NCBI RefSeq assembly: GCF_018802605.1
Contig: NZ_CP069161.1
Location: forward strand, 2,790,001 to 2,854,000
Length of the DNA: 64,000 nucleotides
Origin: Paludibacterium paludis
GTDB lineage: Bacteria; Pseudomonadota; Gammaproteobacteria; Burkholderiales; Chromobacteriaceae
Direction of reading: 5' to 3'
A program made the position numbers and the translations under genes. Positions 53,773-62,656 of the stretch are shown one piece after another. How positions within the stretch are numbered: the stretch's first letter is position 1; each line of letters starts with the position of its first letter. The notes below the pieces were generated by a model. The model did no database searches. It had not been told where the DNA came from and saw nothing but the letters and a program-made list of their open reading frames with translations.

Positions 53773-55332
53773 ATGTCCCGATTCTTTCTTCTCCCGGCGC
53801 TGGGTGCCGCCGCCCTGGTCCTGGCAAGCCCGGACGCCTGGTCCGCCGCCTCATGCACCGACTGGACCGCGGGTCAGATCTACAACTCCGGCGATTACGC
53901 CCGTTACAACGGCAAGACCTGGCGCTCGCGCTGGTGGAACCAGAACGCGCAACCCGGTTCGGACGCCTGGGGTCCCTGGGAGGAGCGTCCGGCCAGCGAA
54001 TGCACGGGCGGTGGCGATCCTGGCGGCGGCAAAGTACCGCCGGAGCCCAAACCGACTGTCGGACGACACGTTGGATCCTATTTCACCCAATGGGGCATTT
54101 ATGATCGCAAATACACCCTGAGAAAACTCGTCGACGCGGGCAGCGACGCCAAGCTGACTTTCCTGAATTACGCTTTCGGAAATGTATACGCCGATGGAAA
54201 ATGTGGGATGGTCACCCGCGCCGAAAACGGCAACGGCGATGGCGGCGATGCCTGGGCCGATTACCAGCGCAGCTTCCCTGCCGCAGAATCCGTCGACGGC
54301 GCCGCCGATCAATGGAGCGATACGCTGCGCGGCAATTTCGGCCAGTTGCGCAAACTCAAATTCAAGAATCCGCAGTTGAAAGTCCTGATCTCGCTGGGTG
54401 GCTGGACCTGGTCGAAAAATTTCGGCAAATTCGCCGCCAGCGAGGCGTCGCGCCAGACACTGGTAGCGTCCTGCATCGACCTCTATATCAAGGGCAACCT
54501 GCCCAAAGGCGAGGATGCCGGCGGGCCGGGAGCCGCGCTTGGCGTATTCGACGGCTTTGACATCGACTGGGAATACCCGGGTGGCGGCGGACTGCCGACC
54601 AACACGGTGGACCCCAACGACCGCCAGAACTTCACGCTCCTGCTCGCCGAGTTCCGTCGCCAGCTTGACGCGCTCTCCGCGCAGAACAAGCGGCGCTACT
54701 ACCTGACGGTCGCCATCGGCTCCGGGGTCGACAAGATCCGCAATACGGAACCCGCCAAGTATTCGTCCTACCTTGACTGGGTCAACGTGATGACCTACGA
54801 CTTTCACGGTGGCTGGGACGCGCAGGGCCCGACCAATTTCCATGCCAACCTCTACCGCGACCCGGCCGCGCCCGTCACGGGCGACCAGGTGTACTACAAC
54901 GTCGATGACTCCGTGAAAACCCTGCTGGCCGGCGGCATTCCCGCCGCCAAGATCAACATCGGAATCCCCTTCTACGGACGCGGCTGGACCGGCGTCGCCC
55001 CGGGCAAGGACGGCAACGGACTCTACCAGCGCGCCACCGGCGCGGCGCCCGGCACCTACGAGGCCGGATACAACGACTACAAGGTTCTGGTCACCCGCAA
55101 CGCGACCCGTTACGTCCATCCGGTCACGCGGCAATTGTGGACCTACGACGGCAAGGAGTTCTGGAGCTATGACGATCCGGCCACGATACGCGTGAAACTC
55201 GATTACGTGCGCAGCAAACAGCTGGGCGGCGTATTCAGTTGGTCGCTCGACGGTGACGATGCGCGGGGCACGCTGCTGTCCGTCACCAGCGAAGTAAGAA
55301 ACGACGCGGCGGCGAAACAGCGCAAACGCTAA
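53773..55332 (+). CDS. secreted GH18 chitinase with chitin-binding module
   Basis: 519 residues; signal peptide MSRFFLLPALGAAALVLAS, cleavage near WSA-A. Residues about 26-72 are a CBM5/12 module (CTDWTAGQIYNSGDYARYNGKTW, WWNQNAQPGSDAWGPW). After a Gly/Pro linker comes the GH18 barrel with YFTQWGIYDRKY, LISLGGWTWSKNF and the catalytic DGFDIDWE, where D260, D263, D265 and E267 are all present. It cuts chitin by substrate-assisted catalysis. Its own terminator follows. Confidence 0.93.
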   Translation: MSRFFLLPALGAAALVLASPDAWSAASCTDWTAGQIYNSGDYARYNGKTWRSRWWNQNAQPGSDAWGPWEERPASECTGGGDPGGGKVPPEPKPTVGRHVGSYFTQWGIYDRKYTLRKLVDAGSDAKLTFLNYAFGNVYADGKCGMVTRAENGNGDGGDAWADYQRSFPAAESVDGAADQWSDTLRGNFGQLRKLKFKNPQLKVLISLGGWTWSKNFGKFAASEASRQTLVASCIDLYIKGNLPKGEDAGGPGAALGVFDGFDIDWEYPGGGGLPTNTVDPNDRQNFTLLLAEFRRQLDALSAQNKRRYYLTVAIGSGVDKIRNTEPAKYSSYLDWVNVMTYDFHGGWDAQGPTNFHANLYRDPAAPVTGDQVYYNVDDSVKTLLAGGIPAAKINIGIPFYGRGWTGVAPGKDGNGLYQRATGAAPGTYEAGYNDYKVLVTRNATRYVHPVTRQLWTYDGKEFWSYDDPATIRVKLDYVRSKQLGGVFSWSLDGDDARGTLLSVTSEVRNDAAAKQRKR

Positions 55333-55348
55333 GAAACGCCAAGACGCC

Positions 55349-55385
55349 AACCGGGCCGGGGTACCTTCCCCCGCCCGGTTTTTTT
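55349..55385 (+). terminator. terminator after the chitinase gene
   Basis: Stem AACCGGGC / GCCCGGTT, with inner CGGGG / CCCC pairing, followed by T7. Confidence 0.85.
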
Positions 55386-55437
55386 GCGACACGGCCCGCG
55401 CCCCCGGAAAAAAATCACCGGCGGCCGGCAACGGCTG

Positions 55438-55466
55438 TTGACAGGAAAATTCTCCATCGGTATAGT
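55438..55466 (+). promoter_or_regulatory. promoter of the tRNA-Ala/tRNA-Glu pair
   Basis: Consensus TTGACA at 55438-55443 and TATAGT at 55461-55466 with 17-base spacing, 37 bases before the first tRNA. Confidence 0.8.
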
Positions 55467-55503
55467 TCGCATCTCTGTCGGGCAACAGCCCTTCGGAACC
55501 AGT

Positions 55504-55579
<76 letters not shown>

Positions 55580-55582
55580 CAG

Positions 55583-55658
55583 GTCCCCATCGTCTAGAGG
55601 CCTAGGACGTCGCCCTTTCACGGCGATAACCGGGGTTCGAATCCCCGTGGGGACGCCA
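55583..55658 (+). tRNA. tRNA-Glu (anticodon TTC)
   Basis: 76 bases with CCA. Acceptor GTCCCCA pairs TGGGGAC, the anticodon stem TCGCC/GGCGA frames CTTTCAC giving TTC, T-loop TTCGAAT. Only 3 bases after tRNA-Ala, so they share a transcript. Confidence 0.97.
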
Positions 55659-55667
55659 GGATTCGAT

Positions 55668-55704
55668 AAAAAACGCCGCATGCCTTCGCATCGCGGCGTT
55701 TTTT
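55668..55704 (+). terminator. bidirectional terminator after tRNA-Glu
   Basis: 12-bp stem AAAAAACGCCGC / GCGGCGTTTTTT with A- and T-runs on both sides, serving the tRNA unit and the convergent AlkD-like gene. Confidence 0.88.
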
Positions 55705-55717
55705 GCTTCACGGCGCC

Positions 55718-56428
55718 TTAATCAAGGTTTTTCAGGGCCTCGCGAACCGACAGGGGCGACAACCGCCCCACATTGCGGCCGACGAACTCGCGCACCGCCG
55801 CGGGGTCGTGCCAAGCATAATCGCGCAACGACCAGCCCACCGCCTTGCCGATGAACACATCGGTCTCCGTCCCGAGCCGCAGCGCTCCGCGAAACAGCCG
55901 CTCGACGCTGGTCGCCTCGTTCCAGCCCAATTGATGCAGCAGCGCCACGCGCCTCACCCATTTGTCAGGGTGCGCGAGGCACACGTCGAACACCCGATCC
56001 ACCAGTTCCGGATCGCTGCCGCGCAGTATATCGCCGACCACGCCCGCCAGACCGTCCACCGAGTCCCACCAGGCATTGCGCTGTACCAGATCGAGGATGT
56101 CGGCCAAGTGGCCGGCATGCAGTTGCCTGGTGTGTTTCGCCAGCAGATCCACCGCCACATAGCAGCATTCGCGCTCGGGCTCTTCCCAAAGCCGCGCGGC
56201 GCAGGCAAGAAGCGCGGCCCCGTTCTGACCGGCAAGGCGCTTGAGCAACGGGGCCACGGCCTTGCGCCGCCGCGGCGTCGGAATACCGAAAAAGGGATAG
56301 CGGTTTTTCATGTAGGCGCGCATCGGCGCCGCGCGCGCATCGTCGGCCAGAGCCGACAGCTCGGCACGCACCGCCTCGCAGAACACCCGTGGATCGACAG
56401 TTTGCGCTTTCCCCATTTTCTTCGCCAT
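55718..56428 (-). CDS. AlkD-like DNA alkylation repair protein
   Basis: 236 residues from ATG 56428 (MAKKMGKAQTVDPRVF). HEAT-like helical repeats: MRAYMKNRYPFFGIPTPRRRK (family start), ECCYVAVDLLAKH, WWDSVDGLAGVVGDIL, KWVRRVALLHQLGW, FIGKAVGWSLRDYAWHDP. AlkD excises N3/N7-alkylated bases without base flipping. Trp and Asp of the WDxVD region, needed for activity, are present. The open frame up to 56479 lacks a better start. Confidence 0.87.
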   Translation of the reverse strand: MAKKMGKAQTVDPRVFCEAVRAELSALADDARAAPMRAYMKNRYPFFGIPTPRRRKAVAPLLKRLAGQNGAALLACAARLWEEPERECCYVAVDLLAKHTRQLHAGHLADILDLVQRNAWWDSVDGLAGVVGDILRGSDPELVDRVFDVCLAHPDKWVRRVALLHQLGWNEATSVERLFRGALRLGTETDVFIGKAVGWSLRDYAWHDPAAVREFVGRNVGRLSPLSVREALKNLD

Positions 56429-56528
56429 ACACCCTCCCGGCCCGGGCGACAAGGAAAACCGATACGGCTCCCTCTTCACGAGCCGAAGTGTCGGATGACA
56501 AGCGTATACCTGTCAAATCCGCGAGAAC

Positions 56529-58469
56529 TCAACGTGGTGCGCGGCGACATTTTTGGGACAATGATTCCAATCGCCATCCGGTCAGCGCCACGCCAAGCAG
56601 ACGTCCACGGCCAAGATACGCGACAAGCCTGTCGAACAGAGCATACTTGTCCGGGGAATAGGGGTACCAGTTGACCTCGATCTTGCGGCTCTGGCGATCG
56701 ATCAGCAACGCCTTGCTGCGGGTATAGGCCAGCAACCCTTCGGCACCCCGCACCCGGCCTGTGCCGCTTTGCTTGACTCCACCGAACGGCAATGCCGGAT
56801 TTCCTTCGGTGAGCATCACATTGTTGATGCTCACCGCGCCGCACACGAGTTTCTCGGCGACGCGTCGGGCCCGGAGCGGGTCTTTCGACCAGACGCTCGC
56901 CGACAACCCGAACGGCGAACGGTTGCAGCGCATCACAATCTCGTCCTCGCTCGCGAACGCCAGCACAGGCAACACCGGCCCGAAAGTTTCCTCTTGCATC
57001 ACCAGCATGGAATCATCCACGCCGGCCAGTACCGTCGGCGCGTAAAGCCGCCGCGCGCGGTCGATCACAGCGCCTCCGGCAAGCACCGTCGCCCCCCGCG
57101 CCACCGCGTCGGCCACGTGCCGCTCGACAGTCGCCAGCTGCGCGTCGGTGGTCAGGGCGCCCACATCGGCGAATTCGCCGCACGCCACCGTCAGCGCCCT
57201 GACGGACGCCACCAGCCGCTCGACAAACCGCTCATGAAGCGACTGATGCACGTACAGGCATTCCACCGAACTGCACGACTGGCCGGTATTGGTCATGCTT
57301 CCCCATACCGCGCCGGCGACGGTGCGCTCCAGATCCACATCGTCGAACACGATCATCGGATCCTTGCCGCCAAGCTCGACACTGGCGGGGATCAGCAGCG
57401 ACGCGGCCTGCTCCAGCACCTTCCTGCCTGTGGCGACGCTGCCGGTGAAAGCGATCTTGTCGGGCCGCGCATCGATCAACTGCCGGGCGGTTTCACCGGA
57501 GCCCTCGATGATCACCACGGACCGCTCAAGAAGCGGATGCGCGCGCAACATGGCCGTGAGCACCGCGGACATCGGCGTGAATTCGGACGGCTTGTAAATC
57601 ACCGCGTTGCCCGCGGCGAACGCGAACAGGATCTGGGTCAACGCGGTATGCACGGGATAATTCCAGGGCGCGATCACCAGCACCACGCCCAGGGGCTCGT
57701 GGCGCAGGCGCGAAGCCTTGCCAAGCAGCATCAGCGGCGTCGGCACCTTGCTTTCGGCGAGGATGGCGGGCGCCCGCTTCTCCAGAAAAAACAGGCAATC
57801 GATGACGCCCAGCACCTCCGACACCAGGGCATCGGTCGGCGCCTTGCCGTTTTCCCGGACGATCTCGTCGACAATCCACTGGCGGCGATCGACCAGCCAG
57901 CGGCGCACCGCCGCGACGGCGGCAAGCCTCGCCTTCACCGGCGTGCCCGCCAGCCAAGGCGCCGCGGCGCGCGCGCGGTCCATGGCCATTTGACACACCT
58001 CCTCGGTCGTACCGGTCAGCCGGCATTCGGCGACATGTTCCATCATCCATTCCTCCCGAAGGCCCGCCGCGGGTTCGACGCGCGCGTCATAGCCGATGGC
58101 GGACCAGACACCGGCGGCGCCGCGGGCCGGCTGAGCGGGCCCCGAGTAATACAGGCTGTACACCAGCCCGCGCAGTCCGGTATCGAGGCGGCGCAGGGGT
58201 GTTCCCAGCACATCCGGGAACGCCTCCGCCCGTCCGGCAAGCCCAAAGAGCGCGCGGATCAGCCACGCCGGCGCGAAACGCAGAATGCGCAGCAAGCCAC
58301 GCAGGCTCGCGACATCCTCGGCGCTCGCCACGGCCAGCGCCTCGTCGACCAGCACCGCGCAGCCGGTGTCGGCGAACGCCGGCAATCCCTCCTCCCCCGG
58401 CAGCAGGGCGCCGCCGACCCGGATCAACCCGTTCATCTCGGTTCTGCTCAGAAATCGCGAATCGTTCAT
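56529..58469 (-). CDS. aldehyde dehydrogenase fused to an N-terminal GMC-helper-like module
   Basis: 646 residues from ATG 58469, overlapping the GMC stop by 4 bases. Residues about 155-600 form a standard ALDH: VIAPWNYPVHTAL, FTGSVATGRKVLEQA, catalytic Glu in VELGGKDPMIVFDD and Cys in NTGQSCSSVECLYVH. The first 150 residues are extra: MNDSRFLSRTEMNGLIR, FPDVLGTPLRRLDTGLRG, LVYSLYYSGP, VWSAIGYDAR. This pattern, ending in a Trp-x-x-Ile-Gly-Tyr block, resembles the helper region of GMC partners and the N-terminus of long-chain alcohol oxidases. Normal ALDHs are about 480 residues. The fusion may hold the alcohol- and aldehyde-oxidising enzymes together. Confidence 0.85.
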   Translation of the reverse strand: MNDSRFLSRTEMNGLIRVGGALLPGEEGLPAFADTGCAVLVDEALAVASAEDVASLRGLLRILRFAPAWLIRALFGLAGRAEAFPDVLGTPLRRLDTGLRGLVYSLYYSGPAQPARGAAGVWSAIGYDARVEPAAGLREEWMMEHVAECRLTGTTEEVCQMAMDRARAAAPWLAGTPVKARLAAVAAVRRWLVDRRQWIVDEIVRENGKAPTDALVSEVLGVIDCLFFLEKRAPAILAESKVPTPLMLLGKASRLRHEPLGVVLVIAPWNYPVHTALTQILFAFAAGNAVIYKPSEFTPMSAVLTAMLRAHPLLERSVVIIEGSGETARQLIDARPDKIAFTGSVATGRKVLEQAASLLIPASVELGGKDPMIVFDDVDLERTVAGAVWGSMTNTGQSCSSVECLYVHQSLHERFVERLVASVRALTVACGEFADVGALTTDAQLATVERHVADAVARGATVLAGGAVIDRARRLYAPTVLAGVDDSMLVMQEETFGPVLPVLAFASEDEIVMRCNRSPFGLSASVWSKDPLRARRVAEKLVCGAVSINNVMLTEGNPALPFGGVKQSGTGRVRGAEGLLAYTRSKALLIDRQSRKIEVNWYPYSPDKYALFDRLVAYLGRGRLLGVALTGWRLESLSQKCRRAPR

Positions 58470-59869
58470 GCCGCCGCCTCCCGGACCGGTTCGAGGGCCG
58501 CCTGTCCCAGCTCCATGGCGGCGGCCCGCCCGGACAATGCCATGATGGACAGCGACGGGTTGATGCCCGGCGCCGCCGGAAAACACGCCGAATCCGCGAT
58601 CAGCAGATTGGGGTGGTCGTGCACCCGGTGATCCGGCGCCGTCACCGAACGGGCGCCGTCGACGCCCAGCGCGCAACCGCCCATCAGGTGCAGGCCGATC
58701 CGCAGCGGCGCCTGGTGCAGCTTTTTCGCGCCCACCGCGCCGAACAGTTCCCGCACCACGGCGAGCCCCGCATCGCGCCGCGCGCGGTCGGTGTCGCCAA
58801 GGGTTTTCTCCACCTCAAGCCGGCCGCCGGCAAGCCGCACACGGCCCGGCGTTTCGTCGCGGATCGCCACCTCGATGCTCGCCATGCGGCGGTAGTCGCG
58901 CATCCAGCGCGCCGCCTCCTTGCCGATGCCCGGCGCCAGCAGACTGATCGCGACCGGACCGGCGAAAATGTTCTCCAGTTTGAACCCCGCCTGACGAAAA
59001 CGCGGCTCGTCCGACTTGAGCGACTGCAAAGCGCCTTTGTGGGCATCCACGATTTCATCGAACAGGGCCAGCGTCATCCATTGCGGGTGACAGAAAAACC
59101 CCTCCCCCAGCGCCGGCAGGCGGGATTTCAGCCCGGAACGCAACAAAATGCCGGTCGTGCCGAGCGCTCCCGCGGCAAGCACGACTTTTCTGGCTCGCCA
59201 GACTTCCGGCCGTCCGGCCAGGTAGCCGGTCACCGTCACGCCATGGCGGTCGTGCGACAGCGCCTCGACCTGACATCCGCAACGGATCGTCAGCCCTTGG
59301 CGGCAAGCCTGCGGCAAAAACGTCATCAGCGTGCTTTGCTTCGATCCGCGCCGGCACCCGCCAAGGCACACCACGCAGTCGTTCCCGCCGCAATCGCTCT
59401 GCCCCCGCCGCAGCGGCGCGCAGCCATAACCGCACCGCTCGAAGGCTTCCGCATACAGCGCGGCATTGCGGTTCCAGCCTTCGCGGCCCAGCGTTTCCAG
59501 CGCGAGACGGTTTTCCGTGCGCCGATACCAGGGCTCGAACGCCTCGAGGCTCAAACCGGCGATGCCGCTGGCCTGACGCCACAGGGAAAACGCCAATTCG
59601 TCAAACCGGTCGAGCAGGCATTGATTGACGATGCTGCCGCCCCCCAGCGCCTTGCCGCGCAGCAACACCGTGCGGGCATCGCGGCTCAGCTCCATGCCGC
59701 CCCCCCAGAACAGCCGACTGTTGGCCGCCAGTTCGTTATCGGGAAACGCCGGCGACGGCCGCGCCTCGCCCGCCTCCAGCATCAGGCAATCCGCGCCGGC
59801 CCGTGTCAGGGCGTCGGCCATCACCGCGCCGGACGGCCCGGAGCCGACAATGATGTAATCGTGAACCAT
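58466..59869 (-). CDS. GMC-family flavin-dependent oxidoreductase
   Basis: 467 residues. FAD-binding start DYIIVGSGPSGAVMADAL (GxGxxG), second FAD block LLRGKALGGGSIVNQCL, and active-site His in GLHLMGGCALGVD with Asn in APGINPSLSIMALSG. It contains CNGCR-like GGNDCVVCLGGCRRGSKQS, the Cys-rich loop typical of the long-chain-alcohol and cholesterol oxidase branch. It oxidises an alcohol to an aldehyde or ketone. It lies between the PLP enzyme and the ALDH on one transcript. Confidence 0.88.
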   Translation of the reverse strand: MVHDYIIVGSGPSGAVMADALTRAGADCLMLEAGEARPSPAFPDNELAANSRLFWGGGMELSRDARTVLLRGKALGGGSIVNQCLLDRFDELAFSLWRQASGIAGLSLEAFEPWYRRTENRLALETLGREGWNRNAALYAEAFERCGYGCAPLRRGQSDCGGNDCVVCLGGCRRGSKQSTLMTFLPQACRQGLTIRCGCQVEALSHDRHGVTVTGYLAGRPEVWRARKVVLAAGALGTTGILLRSGLKSRLPALGEGFFCHPQWMTLALFDEIVDAHKGALQSLKSDEPRFRQAGFKLENIFAGPVAISLLAPGIGKEAARWMRDYRRMASIEVAIRDETPGRVRLAGGRLEVEKTLGDTDRARRDAGLAVVRELFGAVGAKKLHQAPLRIGLHLMGGCALGVDGARSVTAPDHRVHDHPNLLIADSACFPAAPGINPSLSIMALSGRAAAMELGQAALEPVREAAA

Positions 59870-59907
59870 TCCGCGACTCCTTTCGCCGGATCCGCCCGGC
59901 GCCGTTA

Positions 59908-61122
59908 TTACATGAACTGCATCCCCTCTCCACGATAGGTCGGCACGCGGCCGACCACCTTGCCGGCCTGAATCAGCACCAGCTCATTGAACCGCTCGCA
60001 CAACTCGCCCGCCTTGGCGTGCCGGAAAAACACCTTGTCACCCGGCTCCAGCCCCCCGACATCGCCGCTCAACGGCGTCTGCACCTCGCCCGCGCCCTCC
60101 AGCGGCAACAGCGCCAGCCCTTCCGGCAGCCAGGGTCGCGGCAACCGATCGGGGGCGGACGGCCCGGAGGCCACATACCCGCCCCCGCCGCAGGTGACAA
60201 AACCCGGCCCCGGAATGCGCGCCACCTCCAGCACGAAACCGGCGGCCGGCCGCCAGACCGCCTCCCGGTACGCATCGAAAAGATGCGGTGCGAACAGTCC
60301 CGAGCCCGCTCCGATTTCGGTCACGCACGGGTCGGCCGCCGTCGAAGCGAGACTGCCCGAACCGCCGCCGTTGACCAGCGTGACCGGCGCGCCGGCCTCC
60401 CGCAGCGCGGCCACCACCCGCGCGCGCCGCTCCCGCGCCAGGCTTCGCGACAGACGTTTGCAAAATCTCACCAGGGCATTGCGCGCGGGACGGCCCGGCT
60501 GCGCATCGCCGACACCGGCCACCTGCGCCTCGTACCCCATGACCCCTTCCAGGCGCACATGCCGCAAACGGGCGATCTCCCGGTACAGGGCCAGCGCCCG
60601 CGTTTCGTCCGACAGCGGCGAGCGGCGCACGCCGGCATGCAGTCCCGGCAACGATAAAGACATATCGATGTCCATGCACAACGGCAAAATCACGCCGGCG
60701 TCGCGGGCGATCCGGTCGGCGAGCTTCGCCTGAGCAAGATGGTCGACCATCAGCCGGATCGTCGCCCCCCGCGCCACCGCCTCGGCCACCCGCCGCAGGC
60801 TGTCCTGCCGCAGACTCGGATAGGCCACCAGAAAATCGTCAAGCCCCTTTCCGAACAGGAACACCGCCTCATCCGGATGAAAACACAGCACACCCTTCAT
60901 GCCGTGTTGCGCGCAAAGCACACGCTCCAGCAATGCCCGGCAGCGCACCGACTTGCCGGCCACCCGGATCGGTTTGCCCGACGTCCGCTCGGCCATGGCG
61001 CGGGCATTGGCGTCGAAGACATCCAGATCGACGAATGCCAGAGGCAACGGACTCGCACCCAATGCTTCCGCATATGTTTCGTACAATGACCTGCTTGTCA
61101 TATCAGCGGCGATTCCGGCCAT
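59908..61122 (-). CDS. fold-III PLP enzyme (D-threonine aldolase/DSD1 family)
   Basis: 404 residues from ATG 61122; starts at 61152 (GTG), 61134 and 61101 are also possible. N-terminal alanine-racemase-like barrel: LAFVDLDVFDANARAM, PLP Lys in IRVAGKSVRC, TLVNGGGSGSL, then the C-terminal beta domain with FFRHAKAGELCERFNEL, the likely metal-binding segment of DSD1/D-threonine aldolases. Such enzymes split beta-hydroxy amino acids to glycine and an aldehyde or deaminate D-Ser. It heads the minus-strand unit PLP enzyme-GMC-ALDH, so an aldehyde product could pass to the ALDH; the substrate is unknown. Confidence 0.82.
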   Translation of the reverse strand: MAGIAADMTSRSLYETYAEALGASPLPLAFVDLDVFDANARAMAERTSGKPIRVAGKSVRCRALLERVLCAQHGMKGVLCFHPDEAVFLFGKGLDDFLVAYPSLRQDSLRRVAEAVARGATIRLMVDHLAQAKLADRIARDAGVILPLCMDIDMSLSLPGLHAGVRRSPLSDETRALALYREIARLRHVRLEGVMGYEAQVAGVGDAQPGRPARNALVRFCKRLSRSLARERRARVVAALREAGAPVTLVNGGGSGSLASTAADPCVTEIGAGSGLFAPHLFDAYREAVWRPAAGFVLEVARIPGPGFVTCGGGGYVASGPSAPDRLPRPWLPEGLALLPLEGAGEVQTPLSGDVGGLEPGDKVFFRHAKAGELCERFNELVLIQAGKVVGRVPTYRGEGMQFM

Positions 61123-61155
61123 CCCCTCCCCCATTGTCTTCCGACGCGCCACAAA

Positions 61156-61172
61156 AACGTGACAACATGTTG
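61156..61172. promoter_or_regulatory. palindromic half-related operator site 1
   Basis: AACGTGACAACA followed by TGTTG; the inner CAACATGTTG (61163-61172) is a perfect 10-base palindrome. The first 12 bases are repeated exactly at site 2. Confidence 0.5.
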
Positions 61173-61201
61173 CATTTCATTCAGCATAGTCCCATATTTA
61201 A

Positions 61202-61222
61202 AACGTGACAACAAGTCACGTT
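61202..61222. promoter_or_regulatory. palindromic operator site 2
   Basis: AACGTGAC-N5-GTCACGTT, an 8-bp-arm palindrome 30 bases past site 1 and about 75 bases before the DUF1329 gene. Together the sites suggest one dimeric regulator for both divergent units. Confidence 0.6.
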
Positions 61223-61297
61223 AATAAACAGACCGCGCCTCGCCAAGGGGAAGCGGCCAGGGACACCCGAACGAGACGCCAAGAGGAGAACGAAACC

Positions 61298-62638
61298 ATG
61301 AAAAAGTTGGGCTGCATCGCACTGGCCGGACTGATCGCCACCGCGGCCGGCGCCGCGGACAGCGAGCGAACGGGCAAGGACCTGACACCGGTCGGCGCGC
61401 AAAAAGCCGGCAACCGGGACGGCAGCATTCCGGCCTGGACAGGCGGCGACATCCGCGCGCCGGCCAACTGGAAACCGGGCATGAAACGCTCCGATCCGTA
61501 TGCCGGCGAACGGCCGCTTTACCGCGTCGACGCCACGAATGTCGACACGCACCGCGCGCGCCTGTCCGCCGGCCAGATCGCGCTGATCACCGGCAAACCG
61601 GGCTACCGGATGGATGTCTACCCGACTCACCGCAGCTGCGGCTACGCCGAGTCGGTCTACGAGGCCACCCGGAAAAACGCGCGCGGCGCGGCGCTCAACG
61701 ACGCGGGCGATCTGGCCGAAGGCAGTGGCGCCGGCGTGCTCTTCCCCTCTCCGAAAAACGGCCTGGAAGCCATCTGGAATCACAAGTTGCGCTATCGCGG
61801 GGAAGGCTGGATCAGCGGCCTTGTCACCGGGGTCGTGGAAAAGGACGGCAATTTCGATGCCAACCGGCAGATCAACCGTGTTCTGGCGCCCGCCGCCTCG
61901 TCGCGCAACGGCAAACTGGCCGACACCCGCGGCCAGCTTTTCCTGTTTCTCAATGAAGTCACCGCGCCGGCCTCCCACGCCGGGGAGCTGACCCTGATTT
62001 CCGACACGGTCGGCAAACCGCGCGATACCTGGCTGTACTTCCCCGGTCAGCGCCGCGTGCGCAAGGCGCCGGTGTTCAGCTACGACGCGCCGATGCCGTT
62101 GACCCAGGCGCTGAACACCGTCGATTCGACCGAGCTCTTCAACGGTTCGACCGACCGCTACACCTGGCGGCTGGTCGGTAAACAGGAAATGCTGGTGCCG
62201 TACAACAGTTACCGGCTCATCGACAAGACGCGCAAATACAAAGAAGTGTTCAAGGGCGCCTACGTCAACCGCGATCTGCCGCGCTACGAATTGCACCGGG
62301 TCTGGAAGGTCGAGGCCGTGCTCAAACCGGGTATGCGCCATCTGTATGCGCGGCGCGATTTCTATATCGACGAAGACAGCTGGACCGTGCTGCACGAGGA
62401 CACCTACGACCAGAACGGCAAGTTGTGGCGCGTACTGGAAAACACGCTCTACATGGCCCCGGAACTGCCGGCCTGCGTCAGCGAGGGCAATGTGGTGTAC
62501 GACCTCGTGGACGGCCGCTACAGCGTCGATCTGTGGGGCAACGAAGAACGGGAGACCGACTGGCTGGCCGCACGCGAGGGCCGGCTCTCTCCGGCCATGT
62601 TCACGCCCGAAGAATTGCGCCGCCTGGGCACGCGCTGA
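61298..62638 (+). CDS. DUF1329 (LolA-like) exported protein
   Basis: 446 residues from ATG 61298 (MKKLGCIALAGLIATAAGAA-D signal peptide), with GAGGAG upstream. Family marks: DLTPVGAQKAGNRDGSIPAWTGG, MDVYPTHRSCGYAESVY, PGQRRVRKAPVFSYDAP, YTWRLVGKQEMLVPYNSYRL, MRHLYARRDFYIDEDSW. DUF1329 proteins are thought to be lipid-handling periplasmic or outer-membrane-associated proteins and are nearly always paired with DUF1302, as here (18 bases apart). Confidence 0.88.
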   Translation: MKKLGCIALAGLIATAAGAADSERTGKDLTPVGAQKAGNRDGSIPAWTGGDIRAPANWKPGMKRSDPYAGERPLYRVDATNVDTHRARLSAGQIALITGKPGYRMDVYPTHRSCGYAESVYEATRKNARGAALNDAGDLAEGSGAGVLFPSPKNGLEAIWNHKLRYRGEGWISGLVTGVVEKDGNFDANRQINRVLAPAASSRNGKLADTRGQLFLFLNEVTAPASHAGELTLISDTVGKPRDTWLYFPGQRRVRKAPVFSYDAPMPLTQALNTVDSTELFNGSTDRYTWRLVGKQEMLVPYNSYRLIDKTRKYKEVFKGAYVNRDLPRYELHRVWKVEAVLKPGMRHLYARRDFYIDEDSWTVLHEDTYDQNGKLWRVLENTLYMAPELPACVSEGNVVYDLVDGRYSVDLWGNEERETDWLAAREGRLSPAMFTPEELRRLGTR

Positions 62639-62656
62639 CCCGTGAAAGGATTCCCC

